This document shows positions 18,895 through 27,612 of a stretch of 64,000 nt of DNA, piece after piece. Position 1 is the stretch's first letter; every line of letters begins with the position of its first letter. This DNA is from JALQUL01 sp040382935. GTDB taxonomy: Bacteria; Pseudomonadota; Gammaproteobacteria; Burkholderiales; Burkholderiaceae_C. The notes under the pieces are model-generated. The model made no database searches. It was not told the origin of the DNA and saw only the letters and a program-made list of their open reading frames with translations. The stretch spans positions 1 through 64,000 of the forward strand of contig JBEIEP010000004.1 of assembly GCA_040382935.1 (NCBI GenBank), given 5' to 3'. Both the position numbers and the translations under genes were made by a program.

Positions 18895-21140
18895 CGGGGC
18901 AAAGGCAGGGACTGCCCGTGGGCAGAAATGACGCAGGCGGTGTTGAGCAGACTTTGAACCGCTGTTGTCAAATGCTGGCGATCACGAACCGCCACGATGA
19001 ACTTTAGGTCGGTGGTGTCCTGGGCGTGCTCTTGGCCCATGTCAATATGCGAAATGTCCACCTCAGCGCTGGCCAAGCGAGACGCTACGGTGGCCAACAC
19101 GCCCTTGCCGTTTCGGACGATGACGTAAAGTGCTGATTCAAACAGTCTGTGGATTTGGTCGGACCATTCCACATCCACAAATCGCTCTTTGTTTTTCTTG
19201 GCCATCCGCTCGGCCAATGCGCAACCGCGCCGGTGAATCTGCAGCCCCTCGCCATGCCCTAGGTAACCCAATATGGCGTCACCAGGCACAGGCCTGCAGC
19301 AGGTGGAAAACTGCACGCTTGCCCCCTCGCTGCCATCCAGTGTGACGATATTGTCAAAGCCATTGTCCTCTGAGTTAAAGCGCTCCCGGCTAACAAGCAG
19401 AGGGTCGCGCTTGGCACCGGTTTCTATCATGAGGGTGACCAGTCGCTTGACCACTATGCTGGCAATGCGTCGCCCCAGGCCTATGTCGGTCAACAACTCT
19501 TGGGCATCGCGGTTGCCGGTAAACCGCAGGAGTTTGTCCCATAGCAACTGCCCGTCTTCAAAATGGGTAGGTAGCGCCGCAAAACCCTCTGCTCTGAGTG
19601 CTTGGGTCAACATGCGCTCGCCCAATTGCATGGCCTCGACGGAGGCCGATTGTTTGAGGTAGTTGCGAATTTTGGACCGTGCACGGGCCGTGTTGGCGTA
19701 AGTCATCCACGCGGGCGTGGGGTTGACTTCGCTTGATGTAACGATCTCGACGGTGTTGCCATTGAGCAGTTCGGTTTTGAGCGCAACGGTTTTGCCGTTA
19801 ACCTTGGCCGACTCTGCGTGTTGGCCCACGTTGCTGTGGATGGCATATGCAAAATCAAGCGCCGTGGCGCCGCGTGGAAGCGCAAGAATTTTGCTTTTTG
19901 GCGTGAACACATACACGGAGTCGGGAAAGAGGTCGAGCTTGACGTGGTCCCAAAATTCGGCCGTGTCACCGGTTTCTTTTTGAATATCGAGTAGCGACTG
20001 AATCCACTTGTTGCCGGGCCCCGATTCAAGGCTGTTGGCGTTGATGTGCGACTTGTACAACCAATGAGCGGCCACGCCGTCTTCGGCGACTCGGTCCATT
20101 TCGGGGGTGCGCATTTGGAACTCGATGTTCACCGCCGACGGTCCTACCAGTGTAGTGTGCAGTGACTGGTAGCCATTGGCTTTAGGGATCGCAATATAGT
20201 CTTTAAACTTGCCTGGAACGGGTTGGTAGAGTTGGTGCAGAACCCCCAAAACCGCATAACACTGGATCAGGTCGTGTACCACGATGCGAAAACCGTAGAT
20301 GTCGGTGACGTCGGCGAAACCTAATCGCTTTTGGCCCATTTTTTTGTACACCGAATAAAGCGACTTTTCCCGACCTAGTATGCGCACGTTCAGACCCGCC
20401 GCTGTGAAAGCCTTTTGCAATTGGGCGCTGACCTCTTCAATCAAGTCTTTGCGCACAGTGCGGGCCTTGGCGATGGCTTTGGTCAGGATTTGGTATCGCC
20501 AAGGCTTGAGATGCTTGATGCAAAGGTCTTGTAGCTCTTGGTAGGTTTGGTTCATGCCCAAGCGGTACGCAATGGGGGCATAGACTTGGAGGGTTTCGGT
20601 GGCGATGCGTGCCCACTTTTGCCTAGGAACATCGCTAAGGGTACGCATGTTGTGGCTGCGATCTGCCAGTTTGATCAGTATGACGCGCACGTCTTTGGCC
20701 ATGGCCAAAAGCATTTTACGAAACGATTCGGCTTGGTTTTCTTCGCGCGATATAAATTCAATTTTTTCGAGTTTGGTCAATCCGTCAACCAAATCTGCAA
20801 CGACAGCCCCAAAGTGCTCAGCCACAAGAACTTTGGTTACCCTGCTATCTTCAATCACATCGTGTAGCAATGCTGCCATCAAAGCGGCGGCATCTAATTT
20901 CCAACTGGCGCATTGCTGCGCAACTGCGATAGGATGGGTGATGTAAGGCTCACCGTTGTTACGCATTTGACCCAAGTGGGCTTCGTCTGCAAAACGGTAG
21001 GCTTTTTTTACTTGCTCGAACTCGTGGGGGTTGAGGTAGGCCAGCGCATCTGTAAGCGCAGCAAAACTGGCCGCCGCAGCGCTGTTGCTTGCATTTGGGG
21101 CAACAGCGCGGGTGTTGTGTAGGGAGGTGGAGTTGCTCAC
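18891..21140 (-). CDS. spoT: Bifunctional (p)ppGpp synthetase/hydrolase SpoT
   Basis: 749 aa. The N-terminal HD hydrolase domain is intact (LLHDVIEDSRV near residue 95, and DRSHNMRTL). The synthetase domain follows, with KSLYSVYKKMGQKRLGFADV, DIYGFRIVV and EDGVAAHW. Next are the TGS domain (YVFTPKSKILALPRGATALD) and a C-terminal ACT domain. A preserved HD box distinguishes it from monofunctional RelA. The start is probably GTG at 21140. The downstream order rpoZ-gmk-yicC with spoT is common in proteobacteria. Confidence 0.93.
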   Translation of the reverse strand: MSNSTSLHNTRAVAPNASNSAAAASFAALTDALAYLNPHEFEQVKKAYRFADEAHLGQMRNNGEPYITHPIAVAQQCASWKLDAAALMAALLHDVIEDSRVTKVLVAEHFGAVVADLVDGLTKLEKIEFISREENQAESFRKMLLAMAKDVRVILIKLADRSHNMRTLSDVPRQKWARIATETLQVYAPIAYRLGMNQTYQELQDLCIKHLKPWRYQILTKAIAKARTVRKDLIEEVSAQLQKAFTAAGLNVRILGREKSLYSVYKKMGQKRLGFADVTDIYGFRIVVHDLIQCYAVLGVLHQLYQPVPGKFKDYIAIPKANGYQSLHTTLVGPSAVNIEFQMRTPEMDRVAEDGVAAHWLYKSHINANSLESGPGNKWIQSLLDIQKETGDTAEFWDHVKLDLFPDSVYVFTPKSKILALPRGATALDFAYAIHSNVGQHAESAKVNGKTVALKTELLNGNTVEIVTSSEVNPTPAWMTYANTARARSKIRNYLKQSASVEAMQLGERMLTQALRAEGFAALPTHFEDGQLLWDKLLRFTGNRDAQELLTDIGLGRRIASIVVKRLVTLMIETGAKRDPLLVSRERFNSEDNGFDNIVTLDGSEGASVQFSTCCRPVPGDAILGYLGHGEGLQIHRRGCALAERMAKKNKERFVDVEWSDQIHRLFESALYVIVRNGKGVLATVASRLASAEVDISHIDMGQEHAQDTTDLKFIVAVRDRQHLTTAVQSLLNTACVISAHGQSLPLPR

Positions 21141-21195
21141 ACCTTAACTATAGCGCCAGACCAGCCCCCAAAAGCTGCGCGCCATCGAAGAATCG

Positions 21196-21399
21196 CTAGG
21201 CGGGAACCTTGCGCAACATTTCGATACCGATTTCACCGTGTGCGATTTCTCGCAATGCGGTGACCACCGATTTATTCGTTGTTGCTACGCGCGGGGCGTG
21301 CCCTTGGTTGAGCATACGGGCCCGGTAGGTGGCAGCCAAAACCAACTGGAAGCGGTTAGGAATCTTTTGCAGGCAATCTTCAACAGTGATGCGGGCCAT
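21196..21399 (-). CDS. rpoZ: RNA polymerase omega subunit
   Basis: 67 aa from ATG 21399 (MARITVEDCLQKIPNRFQLV); the frame is open upstream but without family similarity. Omega binds and helps fold beta', which is of interest here because beta' is made in two pieces. The conserved VATTNKSVVTALREIA segment is present. It lies between gmk and spoT on the minus strand. Confidence 0.95.
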   Translation of the reverse strand: MARITVEDCLQKIPNRFQLVLAATYRARMLNQGHAPRVATTNKSVVTALREIAHGEIGIEMLRKVPA

Positions 21400-21433
21400 G
21401 GGCGTGTCCTTGAAAACAAAAAGAGGGACTGAA

Positions 21434-22054
21434 TCAGGCAATATTCAGGGCAAAAAAGGTTTGAGGGCGCCGCCGCCGCTGAGCAGAAAACTTCAGGCGC
21501 TGCGCCTGCACGATCGCCTTGAGATCAAAGAGCGCCTTGTCAAACAGTTCATTGATTATAACGAAGTCAAATTCACGGGCCTGCGCCACCTCAATGGCTG
21601 CGTTACCCAAACGCAGGTCGATAATGTCTGGTTGATCTTCGCCCCTACGTTCTAAGCGGGCTTTGAGTTCTTCCCAGCTAGGGGGCAATATGAAGATAAG
21701 CACCGCATTTGTGAATATGCGTTTGACTTGTAGGGCACCCTGAAAGTCGATCTCCAGTATCAAGTCATCGCCCACTGCAATCTTGGACTCGATTTCCTTT
21801 TTTGAAGTTCCGTAACGCCGTCCGTGTACCGTGGCCCATTCTAGAAAAGCATCTGCAGCAATCATTTCATCAAACGTGAGGTCGCTAACAAAGTGGTACT
21901 CACGTCCATCCTTCTCTTGGCCGCGGGGGGCACGGGTGGTGTGCGATACCGAAGGTCGCACCAAGGTGTCGACCTCCATGAGCGCATTGACCAGTGACGA
22001 TTTGCCGGCCCCGCTGGGCGCAGCTACTACAAATAGATTTCCGGGATAGTCCAT
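21434..22054 (-). CDS. gmk: Guanylate kinase
   Basis: 206 aa from ATG 22054 (MDYPGNLFVVAAPSGAGKSS). It phosphorylates GMP to GDP. The P-loop APSGAGKSS, the GMP-binding RPSVSHTTRAPRGQEKDGREYHF and the lid RLERRGEDQPD are all present. Longer starts (to 22114) overlap yicC and add no conserved sequence. It lies 22 bases downstream of yicC. Confidence 0.95.
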   Translation of the reverse strand: MDYPGNLFVVAAPSGAGKSSLVNALMEVDTLVRPSVSHTTRAPRGQEKDGREYHFVSDLTFDEMIAADAFLEWATVHGRRYGTSKKEIESKIAVGDDLILEIDFQGALQVKRIFTNAVLIFILPPSWEELKARLERRGEDQPDIIDLRLGNAAIEVAQAREFDFVIINELFDKALFDLKAIVQAQRLKFSAQRRRRPQTFFALNIA

Positions 22055-22076
22055 GGTCGTCAGTGTGTCTTTGGGG

Positions 22077-23009
22077 TTATTCGATGTTTTGTACTTGTTC
22101 GCGCATTTGCTCAATCAAAACCTTCATGTCTACGCTGACACGGGTCAGATCTATGGATTGCGACTTGGAGCCCAGTGTATTGGCTTCACGGTGCAACTCC
22201 TGAATCAGAAAGTCCAGGCGCTTGCCCAGTTCGCCCCCAGTTTGTAGGAGTGATTCAATCTCTTGCAGGTGGGAATGCAAGCGCGTCACTTCTTCGGCAA
22301 TGTCAATGCGTAGGGCGTACGCGGCGGCTTCAGCCAGGGCGCGTTCGGTTTTGGCTTGGGCGTTGGGTGCTTCGCCAGTGATGCTTTCGCCCAGCGCTAA
22401 GGCTTCTTGCCAGCGCAACAGAAAGCGCGCTTGGTGTTGGCCTATCGCCGCTTTGGCTAGGGGCTCGGCGCTATTGGCTAAGCCACGCAACTGCGCACAA
22501 TGCCCCAACAGCATGGTCGCTAGGCGCTGTCCTTCTTTGGCACGCGCAGCAGTTAATGCCAAGATGCCCTGCTCAATAAGCGCCACCATTTGCTCGGCGC
22601 CGGGACGTGGCTGTTCCGGGGGTCTATCTGCCAAGCGCAATAGGTCAATCGAGCGCAGCGGCAGCGCGTTGGGAAAGTATTGAAGAATGCTTTCTTGCAA
22701 AGTGATTAACGCGGGTGCACTGCCTACATCCCATTCTGAGGTCGAAGGGCCAGCGATGGCTTCATACCAGAGGCGCACTTCGATCTTGCCGCGCTTGAAG
22801 GCTTTTTGCAGGTGCTCACGCAGTAGTGGCTCGGTGGCACGCAGATCATCCGGTACGCGAAACGACAGGTCCAAAAAACGGCTATTGACGCTTCTAAGCT
22901 CAATTCCTAAGCCGTTTGTCACCTTTTGCGTATTTGTCGCAGTCTCGGAAGACACAGGCGTCTGTGTGCGGTGCGCTGAGGCGAACCCGGTCATGCTGAA
23001 AACTGCCAT
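22077..23009 (-). CDS. yicC: YicC/YloC family endoribonuclease
   Basis: 310 aa. The N-terminus MAVFSMTGFASA and the segment ELRSVNSRFLDLSFRVPDDLR are typical of YicC_N, and the C-terminal DUF1732 part ends GSKSQSIDLTRVSVDMKVLIEQMREQVQNIE. The family is described as an RNase in E. coli and B. subtilis. It is upstream of gmk on the same strand and divergent from the kinase gene at 23049. Confidence 0.92.
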   Translation of the reverse strand: MAVFSMTGFASAHRTQTPVSSETATNTQKVTNGLGIELRSVNSRFLDLSFRVPDDLRATEPLLREHLQKAFKRGKIEVRLWYEAIAGPSTSEWDVGSAPALITLQESILQYFPNALPLRSIDLLRLADRPPEQPRPGAEQMVALIEQGILALTAARAKEGQRLATMLLGHCAQLRGLANSAEPLAKAAIGQHQARFLLRWQEALALGESITGEAPNAQAKTERALAEAAAYALRIDIAEEVTRLHSHLQEIESLLQTGGELGKRLDFLIQELHREANTLGSKSQSIDLTRVSVDMKVLIEQMREQVQNIE

Positions 23010-23048
23010 AATTGGGGAGGACTTCTAATAAAAAAATTTGCTGCCATT

Positions 23049-23942
23049 ATGACAAAGGACCGGCCACTACCCCTTCCGAGCAACTGTGTTGTCAGCGGAT
23101 ATCGAATTGTGCGTCGCCTGGCCGAGGGCGGTTTTGGCATGGTCTATCTTGTGGCAAACGAGGAAGGGCAGTTTTTTGCCTTAAAGGAATACCTTCCTGC
23201 AACCTTGGTTACACGGCGTGTAGGGCAATTAGCGCCGACGGTCAAGCCCGGCAAGGAAGCGCTGTTTCGGTTGGGGATGCGCAGTTTCTTTGAGGAGGGG
23301 CGGGCACTGGCCCAGATTGCCCATCCGTCCGTGGTGCGAGTGCTGAATTTTTTTCAGGAAAACCAGACCGTCTACATGTTGATGGAGTTGTTGACTGGCA
23401 ACACACTTCTTGAGTTTGTTACCGCAGGACGCGAAAAAAATCCAGGCAGAGTATTCCGCGAAGCGACGATTCACTCACTGTTCGATGATATTTTGTCGGG
23501 CCTGCGCTACGTGCATCAGCAGCGAATGTTGCATCTGGACATCAAGCCGGCCAATATTTTCATCAATGAAGACGACAGGCCTGTTCTGATAGACTTTGGC
23601 GCGGCAAGAGAGGTGTTGGGCAAGGAGGGGCAATTTGTGCGACCTATGTACACGCCCGGTTTTGCCGCACCAGAGATGTATGAAAAAGGTGCAGCGCTAG
23701 GGCCTTGGACAGATATCTACGCCATTGGCGCTTGCATTTACTCCTGCATGACTGGGTATCCACCACAAGAGGTGCCCAAACGCAAAGAGCAGGATAAGTT
23801 ACCTAAGGTGTTGAGCCGCCTTCGCGCAGATTATTCAAAAAATTTGTTGCAGTTGGTTCAGTGGTGTTTGACGATGGACGTCATGGGGCGGCCTCAATCC
23901 GTGCATTCGGTACAAAAGTATTTGTTTGTGCAAATAAGTTAA
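23049..23942 (+). CDS. Hanks-type serine/threonine protein kinase
   Basis: 297 aa, nearly all kinase domain. The glycine loop LAEGGFGMVY is at 24-33, the ATP-binding Lys is K46 (ALKEY), the catalytic loop is HLDIKPAN (162-169, with D164, K166 and N169) and the Mg motif DFG is at 182-184. The Arg of the usual HRD is Leu here, so it may not need activation-loop phosphorylation (inference). The YTPGFAAPEMYE segment is the APE region. No transmembrane or sensor domain follows. The PP2C phosphatase gene is 72 bases downstream, a natural kinase-phosphatase pair. Confidence 0.92.
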   Translation: MTKDRPLPLPSNCVVSGYRIVRRLAEGGFGMVYLVANEEGQFFALKEYLPATLVTRRVGQLAPTVKPGKEALFRLGMRSFFEEGRALAQIAHPSVVRVLNFFQENQTVYMLMELLTGNTLLEFVTAGREKNPGRVFREATIHSLFDDILSGLRYVHQQRMLHLDIKPANIFINEDDRPVLIDFGAAREVLGKEGQFVRPMYTPGFAAPEMYEKGAALGPWTDIYAIGACIYSCMTGYPPQEVPKRKEQDKLPKVLSRLRADYSKNLLQLVQWCLTMDVMGRPQSVHSVQKYLFVQIS

Positions 23943-24014
23943 GCAAATTGCGTAGGTTGTAGTAAAAAGTCAAATAAGCCGATAGACTGTGCGTACTATC
24001 AAAAATAATAGCCA

Positions 24015-24920
24015 ATGAAGTTTTCCGTTTTTCAGATCAGCCGTAAAGGCGGACGCGCCAACAATCAAGACCGTATGGGCTACTGCTACAGCCGCGAGGC
24101 GGCTTTGTTTGCCGTGGCCGATGGCATGGGGGGACACCCGGAGGGCCAGGTCGCGGCACAAATTGCCTTGCAGGCGGTCTCTGCACTTTTCCAGCAACGT
24201 GCTGTCGGTGGGTTTGGTGATATTCAGGTGTTTTTAAAAGATGCCCTGACGCAGGCGCACCGCGAAATCTTGGCCTATACCGTTGCCAAGAATATGCCCG
24301 ATGGTCCGCGCACCACCCTTGTAATGGCCTTAATTTTGGGTGACACCGTTGCTTGGATTCATTGCGGAGATTCGCGCCTGTATTTTTCTCGCGATGATCT
24401 AATGGTCGAACGCACTATTGACCACTCCTATGCCGAGCAACCCGAATTGATGCGTAATAACGTGGATAGGTTTGTCAATCGTAATGTGTTATTCACCTGC
24501 ATAGGGTCGCAAGTTGAGCCGATCTACTCGCTGTCAGACCCGATCAAGCTCAAGGAAGGCGACAGGTTCTTGCTGTGTACTGATGGGTTGTGGTCAACCC
24601 TAGCAGACGACGAGATTGTTTACGAAATGACCCGCCAATCGGTATCACAATCAGCGCCCGAGCTGACAGAAAAAGCCTTGCGTCGGGGCGGGCCTACCTG
24701 TGACAATGTGACTGTGATCGCTGTGGCGTGGGAAGAGTCCATCGATGCAGGGGCCAAGATGACAGCCATCATGACCGATAGTTTGGGCGATGAGGTTTAT
24801 GCATCAACGATTTCTGATTTTTCGGGGGACGACTATGGTCCCTTGACGGCAGATTCTATCCAGACGTCTGTTGCATCGATCAAAAACGCTATACAAAAAT
24901 CCGCGTCGGACAGGCATTAG
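24015..24920 (+). CDS. PP2C-family serine/threonine phosphatase
   Basis: 301 aa. The metal-binding motifs of PP2C are present: NNQDRMGY (D19), VADGMGGH (D36, G37), WIHCGDSRLY and LLCTDGLWS, then CDNVTVIAV near residue 230. A poorly conserved tail of about 60 residues follows. It should reverse phosphorylation by the neighbouring kinase (inference from adjacency). The stop is followed 19 bases later by rph. Confidence 0.92.
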   Translation: MKFSVFQISRKGGRANNQDRMGYCYSREAALFAVADGMGGHPEGQVAAQIALQAVSALFQQRAVGGFGDIQVFLKDALTQAHREILAYTVAKNMPDGPRTTLVMALILGDTVAWIHCGDSRLYFSRDDLMVERTIDHSYAEQPELMRNNVDRFVNRNVLFTCIGSQVEPIYSLSDPIKLKEGDRFLLCTDGLWSTLADDEIVYEMTRQSVSQSAPELTEKALRRGGPTCDNVTVIAVAWEESIDAGAKMTAIMTDSLGDEVYASTISDFSGDDYGPLTADSIQTSVASIKNAIQKSASDRH

Positions 24921-24939
24921 GTTCTCGCCGAGGGTTCAA

Positions 24940-25671
24940 ATGGCTGATTTTTTGAGATTGCAGGGACGAAGCTATAGCCAATTGCGAGCCATTTCCATTA
25001 CACGTGCGTTTACCGTTCACGCCGAGGGCTCGGTTCTGGTGGCGTTTGGTCAAACCAAGGTACTTTGCACCGCCTCAGTGGAAGAAAAAGTTCCACCTCA
25101 CAAGCGGGGTAGCGGTGAGGGTTGGGTAACGGCCGAATACGGGATGCTACCTCGCTCAACGCACACCCGATCAGACAGAGAAGCGGCCAAAGGCAAGCAA
25201 AGTGGCAGAACCCAAGAGATACAACGGCTGATCGGCCGATCGTTGCGGGCGGTTTTTGACCTAGCAGCCTTGGGCGAGCGAACCCTCACCCTGGACTGCG
25301 ATGTGTTGCAGGCCGATGGGGGCACGCGTACAGCGGCCATTACCGGGGCGTATGTGGCCGCGCACGATGCGGTGAGGCGGCTTTTGGAAAAAGGCGATTT
25401 GGTACGCTCTCCGCTGATCGATTCAGTTGCGGCCGTTTCTGTCGGCATGGTCAAGGGAGTGCCTTTACTGGATTTGGATTACCCGGAAGATTCGGGTTGC
25501 GACACCGATATGAACGTGGTGATGACCGGCTCCGGAGGTTTTGTAGAGGTGCAGGGGACGGCCGAATCGCAAGCGTTTTCACGCCAGCAAATGATGGCGA
25601 TGTTGGCCTTGGCCGAGCAGGGCATTGCACAGCTGACAAAGCTGCAGCACGAAGCGTTAGCGCGCGCTTGA
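24940..25671 (+). CDS. rph: Ribonuclease PH
   Basis: 243 aa from ATG 24940 (MADFLRLQGRSYSQLRAISI). Phosphorolytic 3'-5' exoribonuclease that trims tRNA 3' ends. Family motifs are intact: GWVTAEYGMLPRSTHTR, the phosphate-binding SGRTQEIQRLIGRSLRA, and LDLDYPEDSGCDTDMNVVM. It is complete, unlike the frameshifted rph of E. coli K-12. rdgB follows, as in many Burkholderiales. Confidence 0.95.
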   Translation: MADFLRLQGRSYSQLRAISITRAFTVHAEGSVLVAFGQTKVLCTASVEEKVPPHKRGSGEGWVTAEYGMLPRSTHTRSDREAAKGKQSGRTQEIQRLIGRSLRAVFDLAALGERTLTLDCDVLQADGGTRTAAITGAYVAAHDAVRRLLEKGDLVRSPLIDSVAAVSVGMVKGVPLLDLDYPEDSGCDTDMNVVMTGSGGFVEVQGTAESQAFSRQQMMAMLALAEQGIAQLTKLQHEALARA

Positions 25672-25726
25672 GCCTGTGGCAGGGTTCCTTTGACGATAGG
25701 CCAAAATTTTGGCCCAAGGACTGGCA

Positions 25727-26326
25727 GTGAAACTCATACTCGCTTCGAACAACCTAGGCAAACTGGCCGAATTAAAGCTAATTTTTGCTGCGTTACCGTT
25801 AACGCTTGTCACCCAAGCCGATCTGGGCATTGGCGAGGCGCCTGAAACTTTTTTTACCTTCGTTGAAAATGCCTTGTCCAAGGCGCGCCACGCGGCCAAG
25901 GCAAGCGGCTTGCCGGCCATGGCCGATGACGCGGGCTTGTGTGTTGATGTTTTTGGAGGCCAGCCTGGCGTTCAGACCGCATACTACGCGACGCGTTTTG
26001 GTTACCCCAAGGGAGATGGCAACAACGTGAGAGCCTTGCTGGAGCAATTGGCAGGCCACGCACAGCGTCGCGCAGCCCTGGTTAGTACCCTGGTGGCGGT
26101 ACGCCATGAAAACGACCCCGAGCCGTTGATCGCGGTGGGGCGTGCCGTCGGTGAAATCACACGTGAGCCTATAGGTGACGGGGGTTTCGGGTTTGATCCG
26201 GTGATGTACCTGCCCGAGTGTGGGAAAACCTTTGCCCAAATGACGGCCGAGGAAAAAAACCACCATAGCCACAGAGGTAAGGCCTCGCGTGCCATGGTTG
26301 CTTTGATGCGTGAGCACTGGCTTTGA
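25727..26326 (+). CDS. rdgB: XTP/dITP pyrophosphatase (RdgB/HAM1 family)
   Basis: 199 aa from GTG 25727, preceded by AAGGA at 25715-25719; an in-frame TTG at 25709 is less likely. It removes non-canonical purine triphosphates such as dITP and XTP. Substrate-binding SNNLGKLAEL, the ETFFTFVENALSKARHAA helix, ADDAGLCVDVFGG and the GFGFDPVMYLPECGKTFAQM region are all present. Its stop overlaps the likely start of hemW. Confidence 0.94.
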   Translation: MKLILASNNLGKLAELKLIFAALPLTLVTQADLGIGEAPETFFTFVENALSKARHAAKASGLPAMADDAGLCVDVFGGQPGVQTAYYATRFGYPKGDGNNVRALLEQLAGHAQRRAALVSTLVAVRHENDPEPLIAVGRAVGEITREPIGDGGFGFDPVMYLPECGKTFAQMTAEEKNHHSHRGKASRAMVALMREHWL

Positions 26327-27612
26327 GCGCGACCCACCATCCCGCTGGCTATGGGCCGCTGACCCACTATATGCGTCCAGGAACCTTGTTTCTGGACGCG
26401 CTACCGCCTTTGTCGATCTACGTTCATCTGCCCTGGTGCGTGCGCAAATGCCCCTATTGCGACTTCAACTCACACCAGGTCGGGGCGGGGCCCGGCCGGC
26501 CTGTGCAGTGGGCCGGGGCCGCGCCTAACGCACCGACAGGGTCGTCCGTGTTGTTGCCAGTCGACTTGGAAAACCGTTACTTGGCGGCATTAATGGCCGA
26601 CCTTCACGCAGTTCTGCCTTTGATTTGGGGTCGTTCGGTACAGACGGTGTTTATCGGGGGTGGTACGCCCTCGCTGTTTTCGCCGCAAGCGATGGGCCGT
26701 TTGATCAGCGATTTGCGCAGCCTTTTGCCTTTGGTGCCCGACTGTGAAATCACCATGGAAGCCAACCCCGGTACGTTTGAGAAGCATCGTTTCAAAGCGT
26801 TTCGCGACGCGGGGGTGAATAGGTTGTCGATAGGGGTGCAAAGTTTTAACGACCTGCATTTGCAGGCGTTGGGCCGGGTGCATGACCGTGCGCAGTCCTT
26901 GGCCGCCGTAGAAGAAGCGGCACAGCATTTTGACGCCTTCAACATTGATTTGATGTACGCCTTGCCGGGGCAAACCCTAGCCCAACTGGACGCGGATTTA
27001 GCCCAAGCCTTGGCGTTTTCGCCGCCGCATGTGTCCGCCTACCACCTGACGATTGAGGCCAATACTTTTTTTGCGAAACATCCACCGCCGTTGCCCGACG
27101 ACGATTTAGCCTACGCCATGCTGGACCAGATCGTGGAACAAACGGCTAAGTGCGGGCTTGAACGCTATGAGGTATCGGCCTTTGCAAAAGCGGGTCGCCG
27201 GTGCGCACACAACCTAAATTACTGGCAGTTTGGCGATTACGTGGGCATTGGCGCGGGGGCCCATGGCAAGCTGACATTTCCGCACCGTGTGATGCGGCAC
27301 ACCAAGGTACGGGATCCGCAGTTGTACATGAAGCGGGCCCTTGAAACGGGCGACGGGGCGCTGGCACAGGAAGTGCAAGTACCCAGAGAGGACTTGGCCT
27401 TTGAGTGGATGCTGGGTGCGCTGCGCCTGCTGGACGGCGTGCCGGCCAGTTGGTTCCAGGAGCGCACGGGACTTACCGTGTCTACGATTGCAAAGCAATG
27501 TGACTTGGCGAGGGTCAAGGGGTTTCTGGCTTCGGATCCCAGCATGCTGCGGGCAACGCCACTTGGGATGGATTTTCTAAACGATTTGCAATCCTTGTTT
27601 TTGCCAAATTAG
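26323..27612 (+). CDS. hemW: Radical SAM heme chaperone HemW
   Basis: 429 aa if it starts at TTG 26323, or 413 from ATG 26371 (MRPGTLFLDALPPLSIYVHL), which is equally plausible. The radical-SAM iron-sulfur motif is CVRKCPYCDFN with CxxxCxxC spacing, as in HemW and the related HemN. IGGGTPSLFS, EANPGTFE, RLSIGVQSF and the HNLNYWQFGDYVGIGAGAHG region identify HemW. A Gly/Pro-rich insertion follows the cluster motif at about residues 53-80. The end overlaps glpD by 4 bases in a convergent layout. Confidence 0.92.
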   Translation: MSATHHPAGYGPLTHYMRPGTLFLDALPPLSIYVHLPWCVRKCPYCDFNSHQVGAGPGRPVQWAGAAPNAPTGSSVLLPVDLENRYLAALMADLHAVLPLIWGRSVQTVFIGGGTPSLFSPQAMGRLISDLRSLLPLVPDCEITMEANPGTFEKHRFKAFRDAGVNRLSIGVQSFNDLHLQALGRVHDRAQSLAAVEEAAQHFDAFNIDLMYALPGQTLAQLDADLAQALAFSPPHVSAYHLTIEANTFFAKHPPPLPDDDLAYAMLDQIVEQTAKCGLERYEVSAFAKAGRRCAHNLNYWQFGDYVGIGAGAHGKLTFPHRVMRHTKVRDPQLYMKRALETGDGALAQEVQVPREDLAFEWMLGALRLLDGVPASWFQERTGLTVSTIAKQCDLARVKGFLASDPSMLRATPLGMDFLNDLQSLFLPN

